Assembly: GCF_014200305.1 (NCBI RefSeq) | Contig: NZ_JACHBL010000001.1 | Span: forward strand, 1,736,001 to 1,800,000 | Direction of reading: 5' to 3' | DNA length: 64,000 nucleotides | Origin: Neomicrococcus lactis | Lineage (GTDB): Bacteria; Actinomycetota; Actinomycetes; Actinomycetales; Micrococcaceae | Position numbers and translations under genes: made by a program | Shown: piece by piece, positions 16,901 through 27,365 of the stretch | How positions within the stretch are numbered: position 1 is the first letter of the stretch | How the letters are laid out: each line of letters opens with the position of its first letter | Notes under the pieces: model-generated | Told to the model about the DNA's origin: nothing | Databases searched by the model: none | The model's input: only the letters and a program-made list of their open reading frames with translations

Positions 16901-16948
16901 AAAACCCCGTGATTTCAAGGCTAGACAGCCAAGAAGTCACGGGGTTTT
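16901..16948 (+). terminator. Terminator after tRNA-Arg
   Basis: AAAACCCCGTGA (16901-16912) pairs perfectly with TCACGGGGTTTT (16937-16948). The A and T tracts make it effective in both directions, so it also serves the leftward gene neighbourhood. Confidence 0.8.
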
Positions 16949-16994
16949 CGAATTTCTGGAACCGAACAAAACCCCCGGAAACACCTCAAGTTAA

Positions 16995-17336
16995 TCAAGT
17001 TGCCTCAAGGTAAACCCCCCCTGCAAACTCCCTGAGCGGGACTGCGCACACCCTACGGCCCATCGATTCTTCTGGAACGGAAACAATCTTCGAGAGGATC
17101 GCGCGGACGTGAGATTCAACGGTCGGTGACGACAAGTTCAAACTCCCGGCGATCGTTTCATTCGCGAGTCCGTCGGCCATAAAGTTCAAAACCGATTTCT
17201 CGCTCGGTGACAATCGATCAAACAGTCGTTCGTCTTCACCACGGCAGCTCAAGCCTTCGACTCGATCGTCAGTCGCCACGTTGAATAGCGCCTTTGCCAC
17301 TAGGTAGCTTTCACATTTCACAAGGTACACCCGCAC
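16995..17336 (-). CDS. LuxR-type HTH protein without receiver domain
   Basis: 113 residues from GTG 17336. Residues 42-87 form a LuxR/NarL helix-turn-helix (LSPSEKSVLNFMADGLANETIAGSLNLSSPTVESHVRAIL). The first 40 residues are too short for a receiver domain, so it is either a GerE-like stand-alone regulator or the tail of a degraded response regulator. No kinase is adjacent. The start is uncertain. Divergent from the TetR gene with 66 bases between them. Confidence 0.6.
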   Translation of the reverse strand: MRVYLVKCESYLVAKALFNVATDDRVEGLSCRGEDERLFDRLSPSEKSVLNFMADGLANETIAGSLNLSSPTVESHVRAILSKIVSVPEESMGRRVCAVPLREFAGGVYLEAT

Positions 17337-17402
17337 GAAATGTTCACTATTTTATTAGTAGATTCCCAGTTCATACACCTTAATTGCTGGTAAGTTAGCT
17401 GC

Positions 17403-17948
17403 ATGACCGCGCGAGAACGTGCCCTGAAAGCAGCTGTTTCCGTAGTCGCAGACCTCGGCTTTCAAGCATTAACCCACGCCAAGGTCGATGCCACAGCGAA
17501 GCTGCCGCCGGGCTCCACTTCTAACTACTTCCGCACGAAAGACGCTCTGGTCAGCGGTCTCATCCGCCACATCGCGGATCAGGAAATGAGCAACGGCGGC
17601 GGCTCACTCGCCGCCAAGACGCCAGAGGAACTAGTGGAGAAAATCGGCGGCCTCATCTTGGCGCTCACCACAGTCCGCCGCGAACTCACAGCCGCTCGCA
17701 TGGCCATCTTCCTCTCAGGAAAGCACGCCGGGGAGATTCGGGATAGCTTCGCAGAAGGTGCAGCGTTCTTCCACCGCGAGCTGGTGGCCACTTTCACGGA
17801 ACTTGGTGCAGCAGACCCTCACTCGGCCGCTTCGGCCTTGATGTCCTGCGCTGAGGGAATCATCTTGCATCGCCTCACGTGGGATGCAGATCCCGACCCC
17901 CTCCCTCAACTGGCCTTAGTCGTCAAAGGTGCGCTGGCGTCGTCGTAA
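17403..17948 (+). CDS. TetR/AcrR-family transcriptional regulator
   Basis: 181 residues from ATG 17403, 6 bases after TAAGTT (leaderless arrangement). The N-terminal helix-turn-helix reads RALKAAVSVVADLGFQALTHAKVDATAKLPPGSTSNYFRTKDAL split across residues 5-45, with the SNYF recognition motif typical of TetR repressors. The rest is the ligand-binding helical domain. Target and ligand unknown; no efflux gene is adjacent. Confidence 0.88.
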   Translation: MTARERALKAAVSVVADLGFQALTHAKVDATAKLPPGSTSNYFRTKDALVSGLIRHIADQEMSNGGGSLAAKTPEELVEKIGGLILALTTVRRELTAARMAIFLSGKHAGEIRDSFAEGAAFFHRELVATFTELGAADPHSAASALMSCAEGIILHRLTWDADPDPLPQLALVVKGALASS

Positions 17949-17969
17949 TCAAGAAATAGCGAGAAACCG

Positions 17970-18491
17970 CTAGCGAGGCACCACGAAGGAAACGAGCTTC
18001 GCATCGCGGCCATCCAACTCAGCCCACGGCTTGTTGACCTCGAAAGCGGTCAAACCGAGCGTTGGGTAGCGCGTGGCCATGTCCATGACAGACTCCTCGT
18101 CAGACTCGATCGAGGCGAGGCGCATTGATAGATCCTGGACCGTAGGCATGTGGCCGATGACCATGAGCGTGCGGACGGTCTCGGGAGTCTCATTGATGAT
18201 GGACAACAGCTGCGTAGAGCCGGCCTCATAGATTCGATCATCAATGTACGGAGTGGGAGCCTCGTCACCTAGTTCACTCGTCACCCAGGCACACGTGGCG
18301 CGCGTGCGCTGCGCCGATGACACCAAGATGTAATCCGGCACCCAGCCATGTTCCTTGAGCCAACGGCCGGCTGCAGGCGCTTCCCGATTACCGCGACCTG
18401 CAAGGGGACGGTCGTGATCGGAGACGCCGAACGGGTAATCGGACTTGGCATGACGAAGGACCACCAAGCGGCGCTCAAAAGAAGAACTCAT
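17970..18491 (-). CDS. SixA-like histidine phosphatase
   Basis: 173 residues. The phosphatase motif RHAKSD near the N-terminus (residues 13-18), a second conserved Arg in SSAQRTRAT and the catalytic MVIGHMPTV histidine place it in the histidine phosphatase superfamily, SixA branch. SixA removes phosphate from His-containing phosphotransfer proteins; actinobacterial homologues are mostly annotated by homology only. It is separated from the winged-helix gene upstream by 49 bases and may be co-transcribed with it. Confidence 0.85.
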   Translation of the reverse strand: MSSSFERRLVVLRHAKSDYPFGVSDHDRPLAGRGNREAPAAGRWLKEHGWVPDYILVSSAQRTRATCAWVTSELGDEAPTPYIDDRIYEAGSTQLLSIINETPETVRTLMVIGHMPTVQDLSMRLASIESDEESVMDMATRYPTLGLTAFEVNKPWAELDGRDAKLVSFVVPR

Positions 18492-18540
18492 GAGAACAGC
18501 CTAGTGATCCTTCGTGAAGACCAGCTAAGAAGCGGAAACG

Positions 18541-19344
18541 CTAGATGGCATATTCCGGAGCAGCCCAAACAACAACCTCAGGGTGCTCGTAGAAGCGGTA
18601 GCCCTGGCCGCGCACGGTGCGAACCGTGTTGGCAAGGCGGCCCAACTTCGAGCGCAAGCGGCGGATGTGAACGTCGATGGTGCGCTCATTCGGCACTTCT
18701 TCGGCGTTCTTCCACAAGTTCTCGAGCAACTCTTCGCGGCCAACGGTGCGCTGACCGTTTTCCACGAGGTAGTTCAAGAGCTCAAATTCCTTGAACGTGA
18801 GGTTCAGGGTGTCGCCATCGAGGTGCACTTCGCGGCGAGACAGATCAATCAAGACACCCGTGGAGTGCTTGAAGTTGTTCTGGTTGCGGACCAAGTTCTC
18901 GACAATGCGAGGGCGGCGATTGATAGTTGGATCGCCGAGCGCCTGGCGGACCACGTCAAGGTGTGCGCCCTGGGCATTCGAAGGAGCCAAAGCCACAGCA
19001 GCGTGGGTCTGGGCGTTCGGAGCGATCGACATCAGGTAAGAACGAACCTGGGTAGCAATCTCGGCGAGCGTGGTGCCGTTCTCGGCAGCGCCTGCTTCGT
19101 TGAGACCTACGTAGAGCACGAATCCGCGAGCAGCCGTTTCGCCAACTGCCTGTGGGCCTGGCTGACCATTGCCAGCAATGACTGCCGACGGCATGGGCTC
19201 TTCGACCGAGCGCGGGAAGTTGCGCACGTTTCGGTATCCAGGCTCAGAATAGCCAGCCGCCTGCGAGGCGTGGCGCTGTGCCGCAAGTGCGCGGTCCTGC
19301 GCATTGCGAACGGAAATGTGTACGTAGCCGGATGAAACGGACAT
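18541..19344 (-). CDS. Winged-helix regulator with non-receiver N-terminus
   Basis: 267 residues from ATG 19344 (AGAGG ribosome site). Residues 160-255 form an OmpR/PhoB-type winged helix (LTFKEFELLNYLVENGQRTVGREELLENLW, RTIDVHIRRLRSKLG, VRGQGYRF). The N-terminal 150 residues are not a receiver domain: no Asp-pocket pattern is visible; instead a Gln/Ala-rich lead and a stretch FVLYVGLNEAGAAENGTTLAEIATQVRSYL. Phosphorylation is therefore unlikely and the signal is unknown. Such orphan regulators recur in Micrococcaceae. Confidence 0.75.
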   Translation of the reverse strand: MSVSSGYVHISVRNAQDRALAAQRHASQAAGYSEPGYRNVRNFPRSVEEPMPSAVIAGNGQPGPQAVGETAARGFVLYVGLNEAGAAENGTTLAEIATQVRSYLMSIAPNAQTHAAVALAPSNAQGAHLDVVRQALGDPTINRRPRIVENLVRNQNNFKHSTGVLIDLSRREVHLDGDTLNLTFKEFELLNYLVENGQRTVGREELLENLWKNAEEVPNERTIDVHIRRLRSKLGRLANTVRTVRGQGYRFYEHPEVVVWAAPEYAI

Positions 19345-19952
19345 ATCTTTACCTCTTGCTCAGTGCGTGATTTCTCATCACAGTTCGTGCGTGGGCGTGA
19401 GTTCTACTTAGAACGTTCTTTCAAGAACTCCCTCGACGAATTTCGCTCCGTCCCCCGAAGCAAGATTCATTGCGACTTGTGTCGCGCCGAAGTTCACATA
19501 AATGAGTTTTCACGTAATAAAGCGAACGCGCAAGTAATAATGCCGTCACCTTCTCACATTGTGAGACGACTTGCATGAAATGTGATGCGAAACACATGTA
19601 AAGCGTTTTGCATCACATTTCATGCCAGATTGTTGAACGATCCGTGATATGACGGGTAAGAATGGGGAAATTGGCCGTTCTAAAGTGTGAAAACGCTTCC
19701 ACTCTTACCTGAATATTCATGCAGCGGTCTGTATGTAATGAATTTTTCAATTGACAGTACTGGAAATTCGGTGGAGCGGTCTTGTATGGCGTGAAACTTC
19801 TGTGAAGCCCGGAAATGCGGCGCTTTCCACTGTTCGCTCCCCATACGAATGAGGCCCGGATGCCCCACGGCTCGAAACCGACGCGGTAGGCTCACAGGAA
19901 TAACACAGGTTCGGCAAAGTAGTTTCTGAATCCCCATTGAAAGGGTGATGAC
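19345..19952. promoter_or_regulatory. 608-base intergenic control region
   Basis: No convincing gene on either strand. It separates two divergent regulators and contains CTCACA-T-TGTGAG (19553-19565), a long inverted repeat (19574-19624) and a weaker hairpin formed by GGTAAGAATGGGGAA (19655-19669) and TTCCACTCTTACC (19697-19709). The unusual length and density of dyads suggest several regulators act here. Confidence 0.5.
19574..19624. repeat. 20-bp inverted repeat
   Basis: The arm 19574-19593 (CATGAAATGTGATGCGAAAC) and arm 19605-19624 (GTTTTGCATCACATTTCATG) are complementary at 19 of 20 positions with an 11-base spacer. There is no T-run, so a DNA-binding site or RNA structure is more likely than a terminator. 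Confidence 0.75.
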
Positions 19953-20693
19953 ATGACCACTTCCCGCTTTTCTCCGGCTGACCTCCCTCGGCTTCAGCAC
20001 CCTGACGGCTCGCCTATTAAGGCGCTGGTAGTGGATGACGAACCCACGCTCGCAGAGCTGGTCACGATGGGCCTGCGCATGCTGCACTGGGAAGTTTTGA
20101 CGGCGCATGACGGCCCGAAGGCCGTTCAAATAGCGCGCGCCGAAATGCCTGACGTCCTGATCCTGGACTGGATGCTTCCCGGCTACGACGGCCCCGAGGT
20201 CCTCGAAAAGATCCGCCTCTTCTTGCCGGACGTTCCGGTCATGTTCTTGACGGCGAAGGACACTGTGGATGACCGCATCGAGGGTCTCGCGAAGGGCGGC
20301 GACGACTACGTCACGAAGCCGTTCAGCCTCGAGGAAGTCCTGATTCGTTTGCACCGTTTGGTGTCGCGCAGTGGCGCGGCGACCGCGGATTCCGCCGAAA
20401 TGGTGGTGGGCGACCTGGTCATGAACACGGATTCGCGCGAAGTCCGCCGCAACGGCGAGGAAATTACCTTGACGGCAACGGAGTTCGATTTGTTGCGCTA
20501 TCTCATGGAGAACCCGCGGCGCGTACTGTCCAAGACGCAGATTCTCAATGCTGTGTGGAACTACGATTTCGGCGGCCAGGCCAACATCGTGGAGCTTTAT
20601 ATTTCCTACCTGCGCAAGAAGATCGATGCCGGGCATGAGGCCATGATTCACACCGTGCGCGGCGCCGGTTACGTCCTCAAGCCGGCCTCCTAG
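19953..20693 (+). CDS. OmpR-family response regulator
   Basis: 246 residues from ATG 19953 after AAAGGGTGATGAC. Receiver domain residues 22-140 with Asp28/Asp29, phospho-acceptor Asp72 (LILDWMLPG), Thr100 and Lys122 (VTKPFS). The C-terminal winged helix covers about 150-245 (LTATEFDLLRYLMENPRRVLSK, YISYLRKKID, VRGAGYVLK). The sensor kinase starts 18 bases downstream, so they are an operon and cognate pair. The stimulus cannot be read from the sequence. Confidence 0.93.
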   Translation: MTTSRFSPADLPRLQHPDGSPIKALVVDDEPTLAELVTMGLRMLHWEVLTAHDGPKAVQIARAEMPDVLILDWMLPGYDGPEVLEKIRLFLPDVPVMFLTAKDTVDDRIEGLAKGGDDYVTKPFSLEEVLIRLHRLVSRSGAATADSAEMVVGDLVMNTDSREVRRNGEEITLTATEFDLLRYLMENPRRVLSKTQILNAVWNYDFGGQANIVELYISYLRKKIDAGHEAMIHTVRGAGYVLKPAS

Positions 20694-20710
20694 GCGCCGG
20701 GGCTCGATCT

Positions 20711-22192
20711 GTGAAACGCGCCGCTCTGCGGACCCGCTTGGTTGCGGCTCTGCTCATTATGCTGACGTTGATTTGTTTGGTGATTGGCTTCTTTACACAC
20801 ACTATTTTGCGTACGACGACGCTGGGTCAGTTAGATGCCGAGCTTCAAGATGCCACCAATCGCGCAGTCAATTTCCGCGACGGTTCCGACCGAATTCGTA
20901 CGGACGATGACGATCCGCTTTACGCGCCTGGTCAGGCCTCCGGAACGCTGACGGTTCGCGTGTCTAGTGGTCTTGTTGCTTCTTCGGGTGTCTTGGATTC
21001 AACGACCGGCGAACGAGTGAGCCTCACCGCGGACGATCTCGAAGAACTCACGAAGGAAGCCGACACTGCTAGCCCTCAAGACGCCGAATTGTCTGTTGGA
21101 GAATACCGAGTGCTGGCCAAAGAGGACCACCACGGCGGGTTCATCATTGTGGGTCTTCCCACCGCTTCGGCCAAGCAGACACTGCGAACGTTCGATAGGT
21201 CGATCATCATTGTGGCGACGTCCGGCATTCTGGTGACTGGCGTGATTGGTTGGCTCATCATTCGCCGCTCGTTGCGGCCTCTTGAACGCGTCTCGAGCGT
21301 TGCCACGAGTGTGGCCGATTCCGTTTCTGACCTGTCTTCCGAGAAGGAGCATGCGCCCATCACGCAGCGCGTAGATGCCCGCGACGCCCAGCCTGGTACC
21401 GAGGTTGGCAATGTGGGCTCAGCTCTCAACAACCTCTTGGACAACGTTGATCAGGCACTGACCGTGCGTCAACGTTCTGAACAGCAAATGCGAAACTTCG
21501 CCGCGGACGCCTCCCACGAATTGCGCACTCCACTCGCCGCAGTGCGCGGCTACTCCGAGCTCATTCGGGCCACCGAGCACTTGAGTGAAGACGGCGAGAA
21601 ATCGATCCAGCGCGTGTTGGATCAGTCGGACCGGATGAGCGCCTTGGTGGAGAACTTGCTGCTCTTGGCGCGTCTCGATCAAGGCCAGAAGCCCAAGGAA
21701 GAGCCGGTTGACTTGAGCATTCTCGTAGCTGAGAGCGTGCAAGATCAACGCATTGCATCCGCGGATCACCAATGGAAAATGCAGTTGCCGGAATCCAGCG
21801 TCACGGTGCGCGGCGACCGGCAGCAGCTGGCTCAGGTGCTTTCTAACCTCTTGTCCAACGCACGAAAGCACACGCCCGAAGGTTCAGAAGTCATTGCCTC
21901 TCTGCGCATAGCCACGGACCGTGCGCATGCCGAACTCAGCGTTCAGGACAACGGTCCCGGCATCACACCAGAGTTCTTGCCGTACATCTTCAAGCGCTTC
22001 GCGCGCGCCGACAAGGCTCGTTCGGGCACCGATGGCACCACTGGACTGGGCTTGCCGATCGTCAAGGCAATCGTCGAAGCACACGGTGGAACTATCGTTG
22101 CGGCTAGCCGCCCAGGGCATACGGAATTTGTGGTCCGGCTTCCCTTGGCGGTGCCTCCGCAACCGGACCGAGCGCCGTCGTACTCCGCATAG
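20711..22192 (+). CDS. Sensor histidine kinase
   Basis: 493 residues from GTG 20711. Two membrane helices (about 8-30 and 163-185) enclose a 130-residue extracytoplasmic sensor, followed by a HAMP region (RRSLRPLERVSSVATSVADS), the H box FAADASHELRTPLAAVRGYS with His269, N box LSNLLSNARKHTPEGS, and ATP-lid motifs DNGPGI and GTTGLGLPI. It autophosphorylates and passes phosphate to the regulator encoded just upstream. A GTACGACGACG motif copy codes for Arg-Thr-Thr-Thr near the first helix. Confidence 0.93.
   Translation: MKRAALRTRLVAALLIMLTLICLVIGFFTHTILRTTTLGQLDAELQDATNRAVNFRDGSDRIRTDDDDPLYAPGQASGTLTVRVSSGLVASSGVLDSTTGERVSLTADDLEELTKEADTASPQDAELSVGEYRVLAKEDHHGGFIIVGLPTASAKQTLRTFDRSIIIVATSGILVTGVIGWLIIRRSLRPLERVSSVATSVADSVSDLSSEKEHAPITQRVDARDAQPGTEVGNVGSALNNLLDNVDQALTVRQRSEQQMRNFAADASHELRTPLAAVRGYSELIRATEHLSEDGEKSIQRVLDQSDRMSALVENLLLLARLDQGQKPKEEPVDLSILVAESVQDQRIASADHQWKMQLPESSVTVRGDRQQLAQVLSNLLSNARKHTPEGSEVIASLRIATDRAHAELSVQDNGPGITPEFLPYIFKRFARADKARSGTDGTTGLGLPIVKAIVEAHGGTIVAASRPGHTEFVVRLPLAVPPQPDRAPSYSA
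20811..20821 (+). repeat. Dispersed GTACGACGACG motif, copy in kinase gene
   Basis: Exact 11-mer; read in the frame CGT-ACG-ACG-ACG, different from the frames used at other copies. Confidence 0.5.
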
Positions 22193-22243
22193 CTAGCGAT
22201 CCTCGAAAGGGGCACTAGCTCTTCGCGGAATCGTTGCCGCTAT

Positions 22244-23414
<1,171 letters not shown>

Positions 23415-23433
23415 TCCGGGCCATACTGGAGGG

Positions 23434-26400
23434 GTGACTGAAACGTTTACTTCACAAGAGTCTTCTGATCATCAAGGTCTCGACGCCTCCTCACCCCTTG
23501 AGGCTTTCGCTGAACCTGCCATCCATACTGTGCGCCGCTGGCTGCGCGAAGCCGCGGACTATCCGGTGGATTCGGCTGCCGCGCAGCTCGCGTCTGTGCT
23601 TCGGGATCCGTCTGGGCTCGAGTTCACGGTGGGCTTCGTGGATGGTGTGATCCGTCCAGAGGATCCGTCCGTGGCGGCCGCGAAGCTGCGATCTCTTGCT
23701 GCGAGCGCTCCGTCGTTCTTGCCGTGGTACCTCTCCGGGGCTTTGAAAGCCGGATCTCTGGCCTCTCATGTGGCTCCTTCCGTGGTGGTTCCGGCCGCTC
23801 GCCGGGCTTTGCGCGAGATGGTGGGTCACCTCATCATCGACGCGTCCGATGACAAGTTGGGCCGTGCCATTGCGCGCTTGCGCCAGGACGATGTTCGACT
23901 CAACGTCAATCTTCTGGGCGAGGCGATTCTTGGCGAGCAAGAGGCTGAGCGCCGACTTGCCGGAACCTCGCGGCTTCTCTCCCGTCCTGACGTTGACTAT
24001 GTATCCATCAAGGTCTCGGCAACCGTCGCCCCACACAATCACTGGGCTTTCGACGAAGCCGTTGAGCACATCACGTCTAAGCTCCTTCCGTTGTTTGTTC
24101 AGGCCTCCTTGGCCTCGCCTGCTCCGAAGTTCATCAATCTGGACATGGAGGAATACAAAGACCTCGAACTGACCATCGCGGTCTTCACTTCCCTACTGGA
24201 CCGCCCCGAGCTCAAGAACCTGTCCGCGGGCATCGTGTTGCAGGCGTATCTGCCGGATGCATTATCTGCGATGCACCGTCTGCAGTCCTGGGCTGCCTCT
24301 CGCGTGGCGTCTGGCGGCGCGCCGATCAAGGTTCGCGTGGTCAAGGGCGCCAACTTGCCGATGGAGCGCGTGGACGCCGACCTGCACGGCTGGCCGTTGG
24401 CGACGTGGAGCTCAAAGGCCGAGTCCGATGCCTCCTACAAGGCCGTTCTCGATTTCGCGTTGCACCCTGAACGAATCGCCAATGTTCGCATTGGCGTGGC
24501 TGGCCACAACTTGTTCGATGTGGCGCTCGCATGGCACGTGGCGACAGCTCGTGGTGTCATGGACGGCATTGATTTCGAGATGTTGTTGGGCATGGCGACT
24601 GGTCAGGCTCAAGCGGTGAAGAAGGACGTAGGGCACTTGTTGCTTTACACACCAGTGGTTCACCCGGCCGAGTTCGACGTAGCGATTGCCTACTTGGTGC
24701 GACGCTTGGAAGAAGGTGCGAGCCATGAGAACTTCATGTCCGCCGTCTTCGAGCTCGATTCCAACGAAGCGCTTTTTGAGCGCGAGAAGGACCGTTTCCT
24801 CACTTCCCTGGGCATGGTTTCCGAGCTGGGGATTCCTTCTGCTCGGCGCACGCAGAATCGTTCGACAGAGAATTTCTTGGATGGTTCGGATATTTCGGAC
24901 AGTTCAGAGAGTTCGGACATTTCAGACTCTTCAGACGTACTAACACCTGCTTTCCACAACACTCCGGACACGGATCCGGACTTGCCGGCCAACTGCGCGT
25001 GGGGCCGAGAGATTCTGTTACGGGCTAGGACCTCGAAGCTCGGCGAAGAGACAGTGCGCTCCCACCTGGTTGACACCCCATCCGCTCTGGACATTGTCAT
25101 GGATGCCGCCACGTCCGCGAATGACGCCTGGCGGGAGCTCTCTGGCGCCGAGCGCGCTGCGGTACTGCGCCGGGTGGGCCGCGAGCTGGCCCAACGTCGC
25201 GGAGAACTCCTTGAAGTGATGGCTTCTGAGGCCGGAAAGACCTTGGAACAAGGCGACCCAGAAGTCTCTGAAGCGATCGACTTCGCGAACTACTACGCGC
25301 AGCTCGCCGAAGAACTCGACGACGTTACCGGCGCTCGCTTTGTCCCGTCCCGGATCACCGTGGTCACTCCCCCATGGAACTTCCCTGTGGCGATTCCGGG
25401 CGGCTCGACTCTCGCTGCGCTCGCTGCCGGTTCCTCGGTCATCCTCAAGCCCGCCGGACCAGCGCTCCGTTGTGGTGCGATCCTCGCCGAGGCCATCTGG
25501 GCAGCGTTCGATGCGCACGGAATCTCGCGGGACGTCCTGCAGTTCGTGAAGTTGTCCGAGCACGCGTTGGGCACCCAGCTCATTTCCCATCCGCTCACGG
25601 ATCGCGTGATCTTGACCGGCGGCTACGAGACGGCCGAACTCTTCCGCTCCTTCCGCACTGATCTGCCGTTGCTCGCTGAGACGTCGGGCAAGAATGCGAT
25701 TATCGTGACCCCGTCCGCCGACCTGGATCTGGCCGTCAAGGACGTGGTGAACTCGGCGTTTGGCCATGCGGGACAGAAGTGTTCGGCGGCGTCGCTGGTG
25801 ATTTTGGTGGGTTCCGTTGCGACGTCGAAGCGCTTCCACCGGCAGTTGGTCGACGCCGTACATTCGCTCAAGGTCGGCTATTCCACGAGCCCTGAGACGC
25901 AAATGGGACCCGTGATTGAAGTGCCGGGGCAGAAGTTGCGCCGCGGACTGACCGAGCTTGGACCGGGTGAAAACTGGGTGCTCCAGCCACGCCAGCTGGA
26001 TGACTCTGAGAAGTTGTGGTCGCCAGGTGTTCGTGCCGGCGTGAAGCGCGGCAGCGAGTACCACCTGACGGAGTACTTTGGCCCCGTTCTGGGCGTCATG
26101 ACAGCCAGCACGCTGGAAGAAGCCGTGGAGATGGTGAATGAGATTGACTATGGCCTGACCTCCGGTCTTCATTCGCTACATCCTGACGAAATTGAGCACT
26201 GGCTGGAACACATCGAAGCCGGAAACCTCTACGTCAACCGCGGAATCACCGGCGCTATCGTCCAGCGCCAGCCATTCGGCGGGTGGAAGAAGTCTGCAAT
26301 CGGCGCGGGCACCAAGGCGGGCGGCCCCAATTACCTCCTGGGCTTGGGCGATTGGGAAGACGCTCCCCTTGATTTCTCGCACGAAATTCCGTTGGGCGGG

Positions 26401-27018
26401 GTGGGGCAAAAGGTGTACGACGCCGCCGCTCACTTCGGGCTCGACGCCTCCGATCTCGAGTGGTTGCGTCAGGCAATGGCGTCTGACCACGAATGGTTCA
26501 CCAACGAGTTCTCGCAGGCCAAAGACCGGTCGGGACTCGAGTTCGAGCGAAATGTCTTGCGGTATCGGATTCATCCGGTCCTCGTTCGTTACGGTGCGGA
26601 CGCTGAATTGGTGCAGCTCCTACGAGTTGCGGCAGCTGGCGCCCAAGCCGGGGCCATCGCGAATCAAGGTACCCGCGTGACGGTAGCTGCGGCGTCGTAC
26701 TTGCCAGAAAATGTGGAGAACCTGCTGAAGGATCTGGGCATCACGGTGCTTGTGCGTGACGACGCCGCTTGGCAGCGGCAACTCAGCGAGTTGGCCGCAC
26801 AAACCGGGCCGCATTCTGGCGCGCGCATCCGGCTCATTGGCGAGGATGCACTGCCGGTGTTCGAGGCCGTGGGCGGCAAACCGGACATCGCCGTCTATGC
26901 GAATCCGGTGACAGGTGCGGGTCGTGTGGAAATGTTGCCGTTTGTGCGCGAGCAAGCGGTGGCGGTCACGGCGCATCGATTTGGCACGCCAAACCACCTG
27001 ACCGTCGGGATTTTGTAG
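23434..27018 (+). CDS. putA: Proline dehydrogenase/delta-1-pyrroline-5-carboxylate dehydrogenase
   Basis: 1194 residues from GTG 23434, which lies 6 bases after CATACT. The N-terminal half is the FAD-dependent proline dehydrogenase barrel (YVSIKVSATVAPH, KVRVVKGANLPMER, FDVALAWHVATARG). A Ser/Asp-rich linker near residues 485-505 (DISDSSESSDISDSSD) joins it to the NAD-dependent aldehyde dehydrogenase (TPPWNFPVAIPGG, ETSGKN, catalytic Cys in GHAGQKCSAA). A C-terminal region of about 190 residues follows. It oxidises proline to glutamate. No PutA DNA-binding domain is present. The linker is more repetitive than usual. Confidence 0.94.
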   Translation: MTETFTSQESSDHQGLDASSPLEAFAEPAIHTVRRWLREAADYPVDSAAAQLASVLRDPSGLEFTVGFVDGVIRPEDPSVAAAKLRSLAASAPSFLPWYLSGALKAGSLASHVAPSVVVPAARRALREMVGHLIIDASDDKLGRAIARLRQDDVRLNVNLLGEAILGEQEAERRLAGTSRLLSRPDVDYVSIKVSATVAPHNHWAFDEAVEHITSKLLPLFVQASLASPAPKFINLDMEEYKDLELTIAVFTSLLDRPELKNLSAGIVLQAYLPDALSAMHRLQSWAASRVASGGAPIKVRVVKGANLPMERVDADLHGWPLATWSSKAESDASYKAVLDFALHPERIANVRIGVAGHNLFDVALAWHVATARGVMDGIDFEMLLGMATGQAQAVKKDVGHLLLYTPVVHPAEFDVAIAYLVRRLEEGASHENFMSAVFELDSNEALFEREKDRFLTSLGMVSELGIPSARRTQNRSTENFLDGSDISDSSESSDISDSSDVLTPAFHNTPDTDPDLPANCAWGREILLRARTSKLGEETVRSHLVDTPSALDIVMDAATSANDAWRELSGAERAAVLRRVGRELAQRRGELLEVMASEAGKTLEQGDPEVSEAIDFANYYAQLAEELDDVTGARFVPSRITVVTPPWNFPVAIPGGSTLAALAAGSSVILKPAGPALRCGAILAEAIWAAFDAHGISRDVLQFVKLSEHALGTQLISHPLTDRVILTGGYETAELFRSFRTDLPLLAETSGKNAIIVTPSADLDLAVKDVVNSAFGHAGQKCSAASLVILVGSVATSKRFHRQLVDAVHSLKVGYSTSPETQMGPVIEVPGQKLRRGLTELGPGENWVLQPRQLDDSEKLWSPGVRAGVKRGSEYHLTEYFGPVLGVMTASTLEEAVEMVNEIDYGLTSGLHSLHPDEIEHWLEHIEAGNLYVNRGITGAIVQRQPFGGWKKSAIGAGTKAGGPNYLLGLGDWEDAPLDFSHEIPLGGVGQKVYDAAAHFGLDASDLEWLRQAMASDHEWFTNEFSQAKDRSGLEFERNVLRYRIHPVLVRYGADAELVQLLRVAAAGAQAGAIANQGTRVTVAAASYLPENVENLLKDLGITVLVRDDAAWQRQLSELAAQTGPHSGARIRLIGEDALPVFEAVGGKPDIAVYANPVTGAGRVEMLPFVREQAVAVTAHRFGTPNHLTVGIL

Positions 27019-27039
27019 GGCTGTTACTCCCCTGCCGAT

Positions 27040-27068
27040 TTGGGATGATTTCCGCGCTCCGGTACAGT
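27040..27068 (+). promoter_or_regulatory. Promoter of tRNA-Ser(CGA)
   Basis: TTGGGA (27040-27045), 17-base spacer, TACAGT (27063-27068), 11 bases before the mature tRNA. Confidence 0.6.
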
Positions 27069-27079
27069 GTTCGGGTACT

Positions 27080-27167
27080 GGTGACGTGTCCGAGCGGCCG
27101 AAGGTGCAACACTCGAAATGTTGTGTACGGTAACCCCGTACCGAGGGTTCAAATCCCTCCGTCACCG
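27080..27167 (+). tRNA. tRNA-Ser (anticodon CGA)
   Basis: Acceptor GGTGACG pairs with CGTCACC; anticodon arm CAACA-CTCGAAA-TGTTG gives CGA; long variable arm TACGGTAACCCCGTA; T arm GGTTCAAATCC. CCA is not encoded. Confidence 0.95.
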
Positions 27168-27176
27168 CGCTAATAC

Positions 27177-27219
27177 AAGGAAGTCCCTGATTACTTAGTA
27201 GTCAGGGACTTCCTTTTTG
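27177..27219 (+). terminator. Terminator after tRNA-Ser(CGA)
   Basis: AAGGAAGTCCCTGA (27177-27190) pairs perfectly with TCAGGGACTTCCTT (27202-27215), followed by a T tract. Confidence 0.85.
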
Positions 27220-27365
27220 TTTGCTTTCCCTGACTCAGAACCGGTTGCTTGCTAAGCGTTGTCAACGGTGAGGACATTCGGGGAATCCGCACCGACTATG
27301 GTTGCCAATAAAACGATCCACTTTGATCCCGACTTCCCCAGCCGATTGACAGTAGGTGTCTTGAG

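Noticed and set aside
19680-20651. A 323-codon minus-strand frame over the response regulator and its upstream gap
   Set aside because: Mostly antisense to a clear receiver and winged-helix gene; the part in the gap has no supporting start.
22191-22220. AGCTAG/CTAGCT hairpin between the kinase gene and upp
   Set aside because: The stem is only six bases with a long loop and no T-run; too weak to call.
25018-26172. A 384-codon minus-strand frame inside putA
   Set aside because: Fully antisense to the conserved aldehyde dehydrogenase domain; no ribosome site or known domain.
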